Part shown: one piece after another, positions 55,485 to 64,000 of the stretch
How positions within the stretch are numbered: the stretch's first letter is position 1
How the letters are laid out: every line of letters begins with the position of its first letter
Origin: an uncultured Poribacteria bacterium
GTDB taxonomy: Bacteria > Poribacteria > WGA-4E > WGA-3G
Reading direction: 5' to 3'
DNA length: 64,000 bases
Assembly (NCBI GenBank): GCA_951828385.1
Contig: OX639973.1
Span: 3,711,200 to 3,775,199, forward strand
The notes under the pieces: model-generated
The model's database searches: none
What the model was told of the DNA's origin: nothing
Seen by the model: the letters and a program-made list of their open reading frames with translations, nothing else
Translations under genes and position numbers: made by a program

Positions 55485-56534
55485 ATGTCTACACCACAAC
55501 TGCCACTCCCAGAACATTTCGATGTTAATCAAGTAGACAAGGTTTGGCGAATCCCGTATCAAGAACGCCAGCAAGAAGCACTCACGTGGGCAGCACAACA
55601 CTCGATACCTCCAGCATCCGAAGACGATTTTCGTACCTGCTTACTTCTTGTCGATGTCCAAAATACATTCTGTATTCCGGGGTATGAACTGTTTGTTGGG
55701 GGTAGGTCGGGAAATGGTGCAGTAGCGGATAATATTCGGCTGTGTCAGTTCATCTATCGGAACCTGCCACAGATTACCAAAATCGCTTGCACACTGGATA
55801 CACACACGGCACTGCAAATATTTCATGAAGTCTTCTGGATTAACGATACTGGTGAGCATCCGTTACCTTTACAGACCCTAATTACACCGGAAGATATAGA
55901 GACAGGCAGATGGCGCGTCAATCCTGCTGTTGTTGGCAGTCTAAATCTACCGAGCCAAGTTCCAGCGTCCAATCCATACGCATGGCTCCAGGCGTACGGC
56001 GAACACTACGTCAAAAGGCTTACCGAAGATGGCAAATATCCGCTCGCAATATGGCCCTACCATGCGATGCTCGGCGGAATTGGACACGCCGTTGTTTCTG
56101 CTGTTGATGAAGCCTGCTTTTTCCATACGATCGCCCGTAAGACCCAGACCCATTACGAAATTAAAGGACAGAATCCGTTGACTGAAAACTATTCTGTTTT
56201 ACGTCCGGAAGTCCTGAACGACACAGATGGGGAACCGATTGCTGAAAAAAACAGTACCTTTCTCCAAATGCTTCTCGGATACGACCGAGTGATTATCGCG
56301 GGACAAGCGAAAAGCCACTGTGTCGCGTGGACTGTCAGCGATCTGCTTGCAGAAATTCAGCAGACCGATAGCGAATTGGCGAAGAAAATCTATCTGGTCG
56401 ATGATCTGACTTCACCCGTTGTCGTACCGGGGATCGTAGACTATACAGAGCCAGCAGACGCTGCTTTTAACAAGGCTGCGGACGCACGGATGAATATAGT
56501 GCAGTCAACAGAACCGATGGCGCAGTGGGGGTAG
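55485..56534 (+). CDS. Isochorismatase-family cysteine hydrolase
   Basis: The start is ATG 55485 (349 residues) with AAGGA 8 nt upstream; an earlier ATG belongs to the repeat. The core is an isochorismatase/nicotinamidase-like Rossmann domain: LLLVDVQNTFCIPG with the catalytic Asp and DTHTALQ, and the nucleophilic Cys in GQAKSHCVAWTVSDLL. The usual catalytic Lys is expected in GGIGHAVVSAVDEA or nearby but is not certain. The protein is longer than typical nicotinamidases (about 200 aa), with an N-terminal and a middle insert. It is cytoplasmic. The stop at 56534 lies 57 nt before the DUF4838 gene, on the same strand. Confidence 0.8.
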   Translation: MSTPQLPLPEHFDVNQVDKVWRIPYQERQQEALTWAAQHSIPPASEDDFRTCLLLVDVQNTFCIPGYELFVGGRSGNGAVADNIRLCQFIYRNLPQITKIACTLDTHTALQIFHEVFWINDTGEHPLPLQTLITPEDIETGRWRVNPAVVGSLNLPSQVPASNPYAWLQAYGEHYVKRLTEDGKYPLAIWPYHAMLGGIGHAVVSAVDEACFFHTIARKTQTHYEIKGQNPLTENYSVLRPEVLNDTDGEPIAEKNSTFLQMLLGYDRVIIAGQAKSHCVAWTVSDLLAEIQQTDSELAKKIYLVDDLTSPVVVPGIVDYTEPADAAFNKAADARMNIVQSTEPMAQWG

Positions 56535-56590
56535 GCAAAAATCGTGAAGTCTGTCAACCAATTTTAGAATCGAATAAAAGAGGAGGTATC

Positions 56591-58294
56591 ATGTCAACTC
56601 AGAAAACACTCACTTTTCACGCTACCAGTGGCGATTTAGCGATCTCGACGATTCAGGAGTGGCATATCACTGTCTCCGATGATGCTACCGATTCCGAGCA
56701 ATACGCCGCAGAAGAGTTCCAAAACTGGTTCAACCAAGCAACGGGGTTGACGTTATCGCTCGTTACCACGCGGAATGATGCCAACGCTGACAGCCGACAG
56801 ATCGCTATTGCCGCATTACCCGCATTAGGTGATGAGGATATCCAGATCACTGTTGAAAGTGGACAGGTTCAGATACACGGGGGGCTACCGCGCGGTGTCC
56901 TCTACGCTGTCCACCAGTTTCTTGAAGAACTCGTCGGTATCCGATTTTTAACCGCTGAGCATACGCATATTCCAGATGCATCTGCGCTAAAAATCCCGTG
57001 CGGACGTTACACCTACTCGCCTCCTTTCTCGTTCCGTTGGAGTTATTACCGAGAGAATTCAGAGAACCCAGCGTTCGCGGCGAAACGGAAAGTCAACACC
57101 GTCACAGACGCAGAAAATCTCGGTGGGAAGACCCAACAGCAGTTAATCAACCATTCATTCCACGCGTTGGTACCTTATAGCACTTATGGCGAGAGCCATC
57201 CGGAGTATTATGCACTCGTGGACGGAAAACGGGATACGAATACCCACGGCGGCGGACCCCAGCTATGCGTGACGAATCCCGAAGTTATTGAAATTGCTGC
57301 GGCATCCGCAATTCAGCAACTCACAGAGCGCCCAGAAGCCACCAATATCAGTGTGAGTCAAGCCGATACAGCCGCATACTGTCGATGCGAAGCCTGTGAG
57401 ACCCTCAACGCAGCAGAAGGCACACCGATGGGGTCGCAGTTAACATTCGTCAATGCTGTCGCGGAACGCATTGAGAAACCACACCCGCACGTCAAAGTCG
57501 GGACACTGGCGTATTGGTATACCCGCAAACCGCCTAAAACGGTAAAACCTCGGCACAATGTACAGATTCAACTCTGTAGTATTGAATGTTGTACCCTGCA
57601 TGCCATTGACAATTCAGATTGCGAACAGAATCAAGCCTTTTGCCAAGATACCAACGAATGGGGAAAAATCTGTGACGACATCTGGATTTGGAACTATAAC
57701 ACCAATTTCCGTTCTTATGATTTACCCTTCCCAAATCTGCGGAGTATTGAGCCGAATGTGCGTTATTTCCTGCACAATAACGCCAAGGGTGTTTTCATGC
57801 AGGCAAACGGCAACGGGTTAACAGGCGAATTTTCGGACCTGCGAAATTACCTGATCTCCCATCTTATCTGGAATCCGTATCTTGATGCTGAAACACTCTT
57901 AAACGAATTTGTGAATCTCCATTACGAGGCGGCAGCACCCCCGATTTTGGAATATATCGCCTTCCTCCACGATAACGCTGATACAAAGGGGCTCCACCCG
58001 CGGTGTTTCCCGACGCCAGAGGATATAGGCTTAGATGCCGAGAGTTCGCAGACCATTTTCGACTATTTCCAGCAGGCATTAGCACTCGCCGATAAACCTG
58101 AGATCCGGGCGCGGGTCGAAAAAGCCTCTATCCCTGCTTACAAAGCGATGCTCGTCGCTGGCGGTGAAATGCAACCCGAAAAGCGACGCACACTAATTGA
58201 CGAATATATCGCGCGCTGCGAACATTATAACATGTCACATGCCGCAGAAACACAAGCCGCAGAAGCCTATTTTGAGGAACTCCGCAGCCAATAA
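56591..58294 (+). CDS. DUF4838 domain protein (GH-like)
   Basis: The start is ATG 56591 (567 residues), with a near-perfect AGAGGAGG 7 nt before; an upstream ATG in frame lacks one. The N-terminal part (DDATDSEQYAAEEFQNWFNQ, GLPRGVLYAVHQFLEELVG) is the beta-N-acetylhexosaminidase or GH67-type domain 2 fold. The main part fits DUF4838 (CRCEACETLN, TFVNAVAERIEKPH, WIWNYNTNF, FMQANGNGLTGEF). DUF4838 proteins are thought to be TIM-barrel glycosidases of bacteria that degrade algal or host glycans, but activity is not established. No signal peptide. It stands in line with the isochorismatase gene upstream and is followed by a hairpin-like leader. Confidence 0.8.
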   Translation: MSTQKTLTFHATSGDLAISTIQEWHITVSDDATDSEQYAAEEFQNWFNQATGLTLSLVTTRNDANADSRQIAIAALPALGDEDIQITVESGQVQIHGGLPRGVLYAVHQFLEELVGIRFLTAEHTHIPDASALKIPCGRYTYSPPFSFRWSYYRENSENPAFAAKRKVNTVTDAENLGGKTQQQLINHSFHALVPYSTYGESHPEYYALVDGKRDTNTHGGGPQLCVTNPEVIEIAAASAIQQLTERPEATNISVSQADTAAYCRCEACETLNAAEGTPMGSQLTFVNAVAERIEKPHPHVKVGTLAYWYTRKPPKTVKPRHNVQIQLCSIECCTLHAIDNSDCEQNQAFCQDTNEWGKICDDIWIWNYNTNFRSYDLPFPNLRSIEPNVRYFLHNNAKGVFMQANGNGLTGEFSDLRNYLISHLIWNPYLDAETLLNEFVNLHYEAAAPPILEYIAFLHDNADTKGLHPRCFPTPEDIGLDAESSQTIFDYFQQALALADKPEIRARVEKASIPAYKAMLVAGGEMQPEKRRTLIDEYIARCEHYNMSHAAETQAAEAYFEELRSQ

Positions 58295-58396
58295 CATTGT
58301 GGAGTAGGTATCAAAAGATGGTTTGTGGTGTACAAGTTTCGCTGAACTGCCACGAGTCTTAACTGGTAACTGGCAACTGACAACTAACAACTAATC
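58295..58396. repeat. AACTG/AACAACTA-type tract before the VWA gene
   Basis: TAACTGGTAACTGGCAACTG and CAACTAACAACTAATC run up to the ATG at 58399; the left part lacks an obvious second arm. The start codon again has no Shine-Dalgarno sequence. Confidence 0.5.
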
Positions 58397-58398
58397 AA

Positions 58399-61146
58399 AT
58401 GTTTGATTTCCGAACGCCACTCTTCTTAATCCTACTCATCGCTATTCCTTTGCTAATCTTTGTGCAACGCCGGACGCACCTCGGTACGACGAAGTGGCGA
58501 AAAAGCGTAACTATCTTGCTGAGAGGTACCGCGCTCCTATGCGCAATCCTCGCCTTAGCCAGTCTCCACCGGACGCACAAAGAACAGCGACTTGCAGTCG
58601 TTTTTCTAATGGACACTTCCGAAAGCGTTCCGCCTGCCCAGCGTGAGGCAGCAGTCAGACAGATCGATGCCGCTGTCGCAAAATTGAGACCTACCGATCA
58701 GTTCGGCATCATCGGTTTTGCCAGTGAAACCTCTGTCCTGACAGAAATTCGACAGAAAGCAGATCAACCCTTGGAAGGCATGTCTACGGTGCTGCTGGAA
58801 GCACTCGCGGAACAGACGATTCAACGAGATGGTACCGATATTCTCACTGCACTTAAGCACGCAATCGCATGGCTGCCAAATGGTTATCATCGGCGGATCG
58901 TGTTGTTAAGCGATGGGGGTCATAACGCGGGTGGGACACGCTTGGAAGACTATCTGCCTTTACTCTCGGCGAGTGATGTCGAAATATCAACACTACCACT
59001 TGACACGCTTAAAGACGCAGTTCGGGTGGTGCAGCTGCAGGCACCTACCGAAGTCCGCAAAGGACAGCGTTTTGAGATGAACGCAGTGATTGAAACCGAT
59101 GGCAGCATTCCAAAGTTAGATGCTATGGTCTATCACAAAGGTGCGCGCATTGATGAATTTGAATGGACATTACAGCGTGGAATACACTCTATCGCTATAA
59201 CTGTACCCCCTGTTTCGGAAGAAGGAAACCATAGATATGAACTGCAGCTGGATGTAACCGATGAAATCCTTGAGAACAATCAAGGATATGCGGTTGTAAA
59301 AGTTCACGGAAACCAACCGCGTATGCTATATGTAGACGAAGATCAGACACAGGAAACTATGCACCTGAAAACCGTCCTTGAGGAGAACGGCTTTGACGTG
59401 GAAGATATAACACCCGCGGAGATGCCGACGGATCTCATTGAACTCCAACGCAGCGATGTTCTAATTCTGAGTAACGTCTCTGCAGAAGTGCTCTCATCCG
59501 AGCAGCTGCAAAGCATCGAAAATTATGTCCGGGACCTCGGGCACGGATTAGTCGTTATCGGCGGTGAACATGCATACGGGCCTGGTGGTTATACCGATAC
59601 GGCGTTAGAGCGCGTACTTCCCGTAAAGATGACACCACGTGAGCAGGAGGACACGGTGGCGATTCTTTTTGTGTTGGACACGTCGGGGAGCATGGCTAAT
59701 TATGTTGACGGACAACGGCGTAAAATAGATCTCGCTATTGCTGGGATCGGTGCCGGTATTGACAATCTTAAAGAGGAGGATGTCGCCGGGGTCATCAGTT
59801 TCAGCGCAAGCAAGGTCAATGATCGCTTTTCGGAGCTCACATCCGATCGTCCTGTGTTACTTCAAGCCGTTGCAAGACTTAAGCCGACAGGTGGGACAAC
59901 GCTGATGATGGAGGCGGTTGACAAAGCATACAAAAGACTTGAAGCAGACGATGCGAAACGGAAGCACATCGTTCTTTTATCGGACGGCAAATCTGATGAT
60001 ACAGAATCCGATTTTCTAAAGTTAGCGGAACGAATTGCCGAAGCACGTATCAGCATCACAGCGATTGCGATCGGCGATGCAAATGCGGAACTTCTCACGC
60101 AGCTTGCAGAGACCAGCGGCGGACATTTTGTCCCCGTTCAAAATCTACAAGAACTGCCGAGGGTACTGACGGAAGCTGTCCGAGAAACGCAGCGTTACAT
60201 CGTTCAAGAACCTTTTCAACCTGTTATTACTGCTCCGAGTGAACCTATTGTTGATGGCATCGGTATCCCACCAACACTTTATGGTTACATTGCCACGACG
60301 GAGAAGGATACCGCGCGGGTTTTTATCCGTTCGCATAAAGATGAACCGGTTCTTTCAGGGTGGAATATCGGGTTAGGGAAAGCGGTCGCGTGGACATCGG
60401 ACGTTAAATCAGCATGGGCAGAAGAATGGATTCCGTGGCAGAATTTCGGGAAATTTTGGGGGCAGGTTGTCAATTGGGTGCTGCCTGCGGCGGACGCAGG
60501 TGCCGACTTTGATCTCACTGTATCGCTCCGCCACGGTGCCGCAGAAGTTAGCATTGATACACAAACGCCTTCACAAGCTGCTTACGAGGTCCGCGTTGCT
60601 GGTCCGAATGGAAGCAGCGAACCGATTGAAATGCAACAGCGGACGTTGAGGCGTTACAACGGCGCATTTCAGGTAGGTAACAGCGGCGCTTACATCGTTA
60701 CTGCGGAGCGTGAGGGTGATGGGCGCAAACGCACTGAGGTTCTGTCGCTCCCCTATCCGGTGGAATACGCCAAATTTGAGGTCAATACCGACCTGCTAAA
60801 AACGCTGGCATCGGAGACTGCTGGCATCTACGAACCCACACCGTCCCAGATAGCAGCACCGGCAGGCACACCCATTGAGCGGCAAGTCCCGCTTGCCCAA
60901 ACACTATTGGTTATTGCCGCCACTCTCTTTGTGTTAGAAATGATCCTCCGACGCTACAGCATAGCAAATAGGCATATCGCCGAGTTTATTGGTAGGTTGC
61001 GCGGAAAATCTGTGGACACCCAAGTCGTCCCGGCACTGGTGGAGCGTGTATCTTCACCCAAAGGTGCTACAGCAGATACGGTCTCTCCACGATCAACAGA
61101 AGCGTCAATGACCCGATTATTAGCCGCTAAGCGACGGGCGCGTTAA
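58399..61146 (+). CDS. Membrane protein with two VWA domains and a GATase1-like domain
   Basis: A 915-residue protein. Two N-terminal helices (LFLILLIAIPLLIFV and ILLRGTALLCAILALASL) tether it. The first VWA domain has MIDAS motif DTSES at Asp72; a GATase1-like region around VLILSNVSAEVLS and LVVIGGEHAYGPGGY follows; the second VWA has DTSGSMANY at Asp427. A C-terminal helix (TLLVIAATLFVLEMIL) gives an anchor at the other end. Family: BatA/BatB-like or 'VWA plus GATase1' proteins of Planctomycetes-type bacteria, which bind metal and partners outside the membrane. The function is unknown. The ATG lies right after a repeat. Confidence 0.85.
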   Translation: MFDFRTPLFLILLIAIPLLIFVQRRTHLGTTKWRKSVTILLRGTALLCAILALASLHRTHKEQRLAVVFLMDTSESVPPAQREAAVRQIDAAVAKLRPTDQFGIIGFASETSVLTEIRQKADQPLEGMSTVLLEALAEQTIQRDGTDILTALKHAIAWLPNGYHRRIVLLSDGGHNAGGTRLEDYLPLLSASDVEISTLPLDTLKDAVRVVQLQAPTEVRKGQRFEMNAVIETDGSIPKLDAMVYHKGARIDEFEWTLQRGIHSIAITVPPVSEEGNHRYELQLDVTDEILENNQGYAVVKVHGNQPRMLYVDEDQTQETMHLKTVLEENGFDVEDITPAEMPTDLIELQRSDVLILSNVSAEVLSSEQLQSIENYVRDLGHGLVVIGGEHAYGPGGYTDTALERVLPVKMTPREQEDTVAILFVLDTSGSMANYVDGQRRKIDLAIAGIGAGIDNLKEEDVAGVISFSASKVNDRFSELTSDRPVLLQAVARLKPTGGTTLMMEAVDKAYKRLEADDAKRKHIVLLSDGKSDDTESDFLKLAERIAEARISITAIAIGDANAELLTQLAETSGGHFVPVQNLQELPRVLTEAVRETQRYIVQEPFQPVITAPSEPIVDGIGIPPTLYGYIATTEKDTARVFIRSHKDEPVLSGWNIGLGKAVAWTSDVKSAWAEEWIPWQNFGKFWGQVVNWVLPAADAGADFDLTVSLRHGAAEVSIDTQTPSQAAYEVRVAGPNGSSEPIEMQQRTLRRYNGAFQVGNSGAYIVTAEREGDGRKRTEVLSLPYPVEYAKFEVNTDLLKTLASETAGIYEPTPSQIAAPAGTPIERQVPLAQTLLVIAATLFVLEMILRRYSIANRHIAEFIGRLRGKSVDTQVVPALVERVSSPKGATADTVSPRSTEASMTRLLAAKRRAR

Positions 61147-61192
61147 TGGTGTAGGTTTCTTCTGGAGAATTGAACGTTTGGATAGAACTGAA

Positions 61193-62032
61193 TCACACTT
61201 GGAATCGGTTTTCAAGACGTGGTATTTGCTTAATGCTCTCTTTTGCCAATTGATAATATTCGGGCAAAATCTCGATGCCGGCGGAATTTCTTAACAACAT
61301 TTGCGCAACCTGACACGTCGTACCAGCACCTGCAAACGGATCAAGCACCCAATCATCTTCTTTTGTAAACAACTTGATAAACCACTCAGGGAGTGCTTTC
61401 GGAAAAACGGCACTATGCTTTCGATTTCCCGTTTCGGTTGATAAGTGCAAAACATTTGTCGGATACGCCATCTTTCGGTCTACCCAATTTGAAACGTTCT
61501 TACCAAACCCGCTGCCAACTTTCGAGGTATCCCGACTCTGATCTATCTTGCTGAGATTTTTCAACCTTTTCTCCGCCCAATCTCCCATCGGCACCATAAC
61601 CTCCTCTTGATACATATTGAATTTTCTGGTTTTATTAAACTGCAAACATCTCTCCCAAGCATCTCTGAAACGGTTCGGCCACTTGCCCGGATAGCAATTT
61701 TTCTTATGCCAGACGAACTCTTCTGTCCACAACCACCCCTGCCTTTTCATAGCAAGTATCAACTCAATGACATAAGTATGCCGTTCCCCGTCAACGGCTT
61801 TCTCTTTGATGTTTAGAATAAATGTACCAGATGGTTTGAGGACCCTTAAAAACTCCTCAGCACGAGGCATGAACCAATCGACATATTCATCAGGACTCGT
61901 TCCGCCATACGTTTTGGATCGGCGGTCCGCATACGGGGGAGAAGTCATGATTAGGTCGAATGAATCGTCATCAAAATTGGTCAGGACCTCTAAGCAATCC
62001 CCAAGATAAAGGTCTGTTTTTATGCCTGTCAT
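61193..62032 (-). CDS. DNA methyltransferase (N4-cytosine/N6-adenine, beta class)
   Basis: ATG 62032 gives 279 residues starting MTGIKTDLYLGDCLEVL, the normal start of such enzymes; a GTG at 62119 would add 29 residues encoded by a repeat. The catalytic motif IV is TSPPY (in LIMTSPPYADR) and comes before the SAM-binding motif I DPFAGAGTT, so it is beta class. Other family segments are FILNIKEKAVDGERH, FVWHKKNCYPGKWPNRFRD and LPEWFIKLFTKEDDWVLDP. It methylates exocyclic amino groups of A or C in a short target. No restriction enzyme is adjacent, so it may be an orphan. It lies on the same strand as PhoX-like upstream and converges with the VWA gene. Confidence 0.88.
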   Translation of the reverse strand: MTGIKTDLYLGDCLEVLTNFDDDSFDLIMTSPPYADRRSKTYGGTSPDEYVDWFMPRAEEFLRVLKPSGTFILNIKEKAVDGERHTYVIELILAMKRQGWLWTEEFVWHKKNCYPGKWPNRFRDAWERCLQFNKTRKFNMYQEEVMVPMGDWAEKRLKNLSKIDQSRDTSKVGSGFGKNVSNWVDRKMAYPTNVLHLSTETGNRKHSAVFPKALPEWFIKLFTKEDDWVLDPFAGAGTTCQVAQMLLRNSAGIEILPEYYQLAKESIKQIPRLENRFQV

Positions 62033-62135
62033 CCAATGATCTGCCTTTAATTGTCGTTCGTTAGATAACGAAACCCAACGCCTCAAACGCTGTTGGTGTG
62101 AGAAGGTGTTGGGTTTCACTTGTATTTGGAAGGTT

Positions 62136-63635
62136 TTAAGCAGCGGAAACTTGATTGTTAGGTTTCTGCCATAGTGTCTCAGATCGCTGCCGAATCTGGT
62201 GCCAAGGCCCGGTGATCGCCAGTGTAATCCCAGGACTTTGGATATTCACAAAGAGCGTCGTGCCATCGGGTGAGAACGTCGCGCCTGCGAGTTCGGATAG
62301 ATTACCGGCGTTCCGCGCGAACCGGTAGAGGTTTCCTTCGGGAGTTACGCCGATAAGGAACTCTTCGTTGGGACCGTCTTCGCAGATAATCAGATCGCCC
62401 CACGGTGTGAGCGTCAGGTTATCTGCGTTTTCCATGAGATTACTGTCGTTCGGTTCAATGAAGAGTTCAATAGTCCCCGGTTCTTGTGCTTCGCGGCTTG
62501 TGCCTTCGTAAGCACTCGGGATATATCTCCAGATTTGTCCTTTGTATGCGATACCGCCATTCGTGCAGGCAATATAGAACTCTCCGTTCCCTTGGTTGTC
62601 GCCGTACCATATCCCTTCACCGCGTGCGAACTTCGCTGCATCTTTACCTTCAGCCCCCTGTTTGCGGAGATCATCCAAGGGCGATTCCACGTTCTCAATA
62701 TCTACCCATTCAACCGCAAGTGTTTCTCCGACGGGTATCGGGTTATACGTCCACCAGAAGTACTTTTGGTTTCGACTTCGCCAGTTTTGGGTATCGGCAC
62801 TCTTGAGGTCCCGGATTTTCAGTGCTTGCAGCTTACCCCCTGCAGCGAGTTCGCCCGGCTTCTCAGGAATAAACCGGTAAATTAAACTATCACCCCTGTC
62901 TTCCGTTTGATAGACGATGCCAGTTCTCGGGTCAACAGCGACAGCCTCATGATTGAAACGCCCCATCGCTTTCAACGGGATAGGTTCGGCTAATCCTATT
63001 TCCGCAGAAGCAGGCACCTCAAAATTATACCCGTGATCTGCTTCATAGGTATTTTCTTTTTCAGATTTCTGCATAGTCTCTTCACAGGTTATCCACGTAT
63101 TCCAAGGGGTCAGTCCACCGGCACAATTTCGGATCGTCCCTGTCAGACTTAGGAAGTGTTTCTCCAGCGTCTTCGTGCGCGTATCATAAACGAGTGTCGT
63201 CGTCCCACCGAGGCACGGTAGTTCGCCTGATCCAGCGTCATAAAATTTGTCAATAGCCGCGCTTTCAATTTTTTCGTTGTTCCATCCAAAGGGTCCGACG
63301 GTTTTGGCGGTAGCGACTAATTCGTGATTTCGGACGAGGATAGTTTTGCCGTTGGGCCCCGGGAAAGCCGCCATACCGTCGTGTCCGCCTGGCACCCAAA
63401 GCCCATCGTCCATCTGTTCGCCTGTTCTCGAAAAAGCGTGGGCGGTAAATCCTTCAGGGAGGTCCAGGAGACGGTTCGCGCTCGGCACGAATTGGAATGG
63501 CGGTTCAGGTCTAAAGCCCGGCACTTTTTGAATCAGGGTACGGCTACACCCTAAAAATCCGAGGCTGACTGCTGCAGCTGTAGTCGCGAGCGCGCCGGTA
63601 CGTAGAAACTGCCGTCGAGATAATTTATTCTTCAT
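62136..63635 (-). CDS. PhoX-like (DUF839) Tat-exported protein
   Basis: A 499-residue protein with a twin-arginine signal (SRRQFLRTGALATTAA) and a nearby GCS that could be a lipobox (LGFLGC, Cys30). The mature part matches the PhoX/DUF839 family: LLDLPEGFTAHAFSR, VRNHELV, GGTTTLVYDTRTKTL, TWITCEETMQ, GRFNHEAVAVDPRTG, YQTEDRGDSLIYRF, FATSPDGTTLF-like repeats. Characterised PhoX enzymes are calcium/iron phosphatases; the motifs point to a phosphatase or a related propeller, the substrate is not known. GAGGAA stands before the ATG. A promoter at 63729-63757 drives it. It would fold in the cytoplasm before export. Confidence 0.85.
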   Translation of the reverse strand: MKNKLSRRQFLRTGALATTAAAVSLGFLGCSRTLIQKVPGFRPEPPFQFVPSANRLLDLPEGFTAHAFSRTGEQMDDGLWVPGGHDGMAAFPGPNGKTILVRNHELVATAKTVGPFGWNNEKIESAAIDKFYDAGSGELPCLGGTTTLVYDTRTKTLEKHFLSLTGTIRNCAGGLTPWNTWITCEETMQKSEKENTYEADHGYNFEVPASAEIGLAEPIPLKAMGRFNHEAVAVDPRTGIVYQTEDRGDSLIYRFIPEKPGELAAGGKLQALKIRDLKSADTQNWRSRNQKYFWWTYNPIPVGETLAVEWVDIENVESPLDDLRKQGAEGKDAAKFARGEGIWYGDNQGNGEFYIACTNGGIAYKGQIWRYIPSAYEGTSREAQEPGTIELFIEPNDSNLMENADNLTLTPWGDLIICEDGPNEEFLIGVTPEGNLYRFARNAGNLSELAGATFSPDGTTLFVNIQSPGITLAITGPWHQIRQRSETLWQKPNNQVSAA

Positions 63636-63728
63636 AGAGTTCCTCGTTGAGCAGACGTTAAAGAGGTCATTGGAATTTTTATGTTGCAGACGGAATACTT
63701 TTTTTCACATGTAAAGTATAGCGTTAAT

Positions 63729-63757
63729 ATTTTACAATATTTTTAAGATTTTTTCAA
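63729..63757 (-). promoter_or_regulatory. Sigma-70-type promoter for the PhoX-like gene
   Basis: On the minus strand, TTGAAA (63757-63752), a 17-nt spacer and TAAAAT (63734-63729), in an AT-rich divergent region. Confidence 0.55.
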
Positions 63758-63787
63758 AAGTTTATTGCAAACTGACAACAGGTAATC

Positions 63788-63816
63788 TTGACAATTGGTC
63801 AGGTTTGTGTTAGAAT
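63788..63816 (+). promoter_or_regulatory. Sigma-70-type promoter for leuS
   Basis: TTGACA (63788-63793), 17-nt spacer, TAGAAT (63811-63816), 49 nt before the leuS start. The leader is too short for a T-box. Confidence 0.7.
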
Positions 63817-63865
63817 TCATACATGTAAGTTAATAGACAGGGATGCAAAAGGAGAAGAACGAGAA

Positions 63866-64000
63866 ATGGAGAACCATCCGTACGCCCCGGCGGAAATAGA
63901 ACCCTATTGGCAAGCCGAGTGGCAAAAAAAAGAAGCATTTAAAGTTCCAAACGATATTGAAATACTGAAAACCAAGCCGAAATTCTATGTACTTGGCATG
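63866..64000 (+). CDS. leuS: Leucine-tRNA ligase, N-terminal fragment (runs off window)
   Basis: The frame opens at ATG 63866 after AAAAGGAGAAG and stays open to the window end (45 codons). It begins NHPYAPAEIEPYWQAEWQ and later KPKFYVLGM, the standard N-terminus of class I leucyl-tRNA synthetases (IEKKWQ and KYYVLDMFPYPSG in others). The HIGH motif should come just past the edge. Leucine charging of tRNA, cytoplasmic. Only the start is visible, so integrity is not known. Confidence 0.85.
   Translation, partial: MENHPYAPAEIEPYWQAEWQKKEAFKVPNDIEILKTKPKFYVLGM

Noticed and set aside
62033-62119. Longer N-terminus of the DNA methyltransferase from GTG 62119
   Set aside because: The extra residues lie in a repeat-like segment with no Shine-Dalgarno sequence; the family start is at MTGIKTDLYLGD.

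Overview
The window looks like a chromosome fragment (roughly half G+C) from a lineage such as Candidatus Poribacteria. That placement is an inference from gene style, not a phylogeny: ECF sigma factors fused to WD40 propellers, LamG, BNR, DUF4838 and GH2 proteins, FlgD-like C-terminal sorting domains, and very large surface proteins next to ordinary housekeeping genes. The window holds the chromosome origin: rpmH and dnaA diverge, and a cluster of DnaA boxes with a DnaA-trio and an AT-rich unwinding element lies between dnaA and recF. They are followed by a DUF721/DciA gene, an IS200/IS605 element, gyrB and gyrA. dnaN, rnpA and yidC are not in their usual places.

Layout. 1-8.8 kb: partial Gfo/Idh/MocA oxidoreductase, LamG protein, and a giant SprA-like outer-membrane protein. 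8.9-13.8 kb (minus): an operon of a small protein with a His-rich stretch, a related lipoprotein, an STT3/PglB-like oligosaccharyltransferase and a CDP-alcohol phosphatidyltransferase, with another small protein upstream. 14.6-19.7 kb: GH2 glycosidase, D-2-hydroxyacid dehydrogenase, HisC. 19.7-32.3 kb: IspH, rpmH and the origin/replication/gyrase block. 32.3-39.9 kb: TPR protein, zinc metallopeptidase, BNR protein, a promoter-led structured non-coding stretch, lipoprotein, HepT-like orphan, quinone oxidoreductase. 40.0-47.4 kb: a PorU-like C25 peptidase with a sorting-type C-terminus, then a PorV/PorQ-like barrel. 47.5-53.6 kb (minus): two tandem sigma-factor/WD40 fusions. 53.8-64 kb: CYTH protein, receiver-like protein, isochorismatase-like hydrolase, DUF4838 protein, double-VWA membrane protein, DNA methyltransferase, PhoX-like protein and the start of leuS.

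Two themes stand out. First, SprA-, PorU- and PorV-like proteins together suggest a type IX-like secretion and surface attachment route outside Bacteroidota; the STT3-like glycosyltransferase points to protein glycosylation. Second, short palindromic elements are scattered both between genes and in frame inside genes (SprA-like, PorU-like, GH2, metallopeptidase, lipoprotein), adding about 9 codons each, in the manner of rickettsial palindromic elements. Longer hairpins with TCAGTTA/TTATAAC-type arms form the 5' leaders of several genes (including gyrA and hisC) that show no Shine-Dalgarno sequence. Many promoters match TTGACA-17-TAnnnT, so sigma-70 rules appear ordinary.
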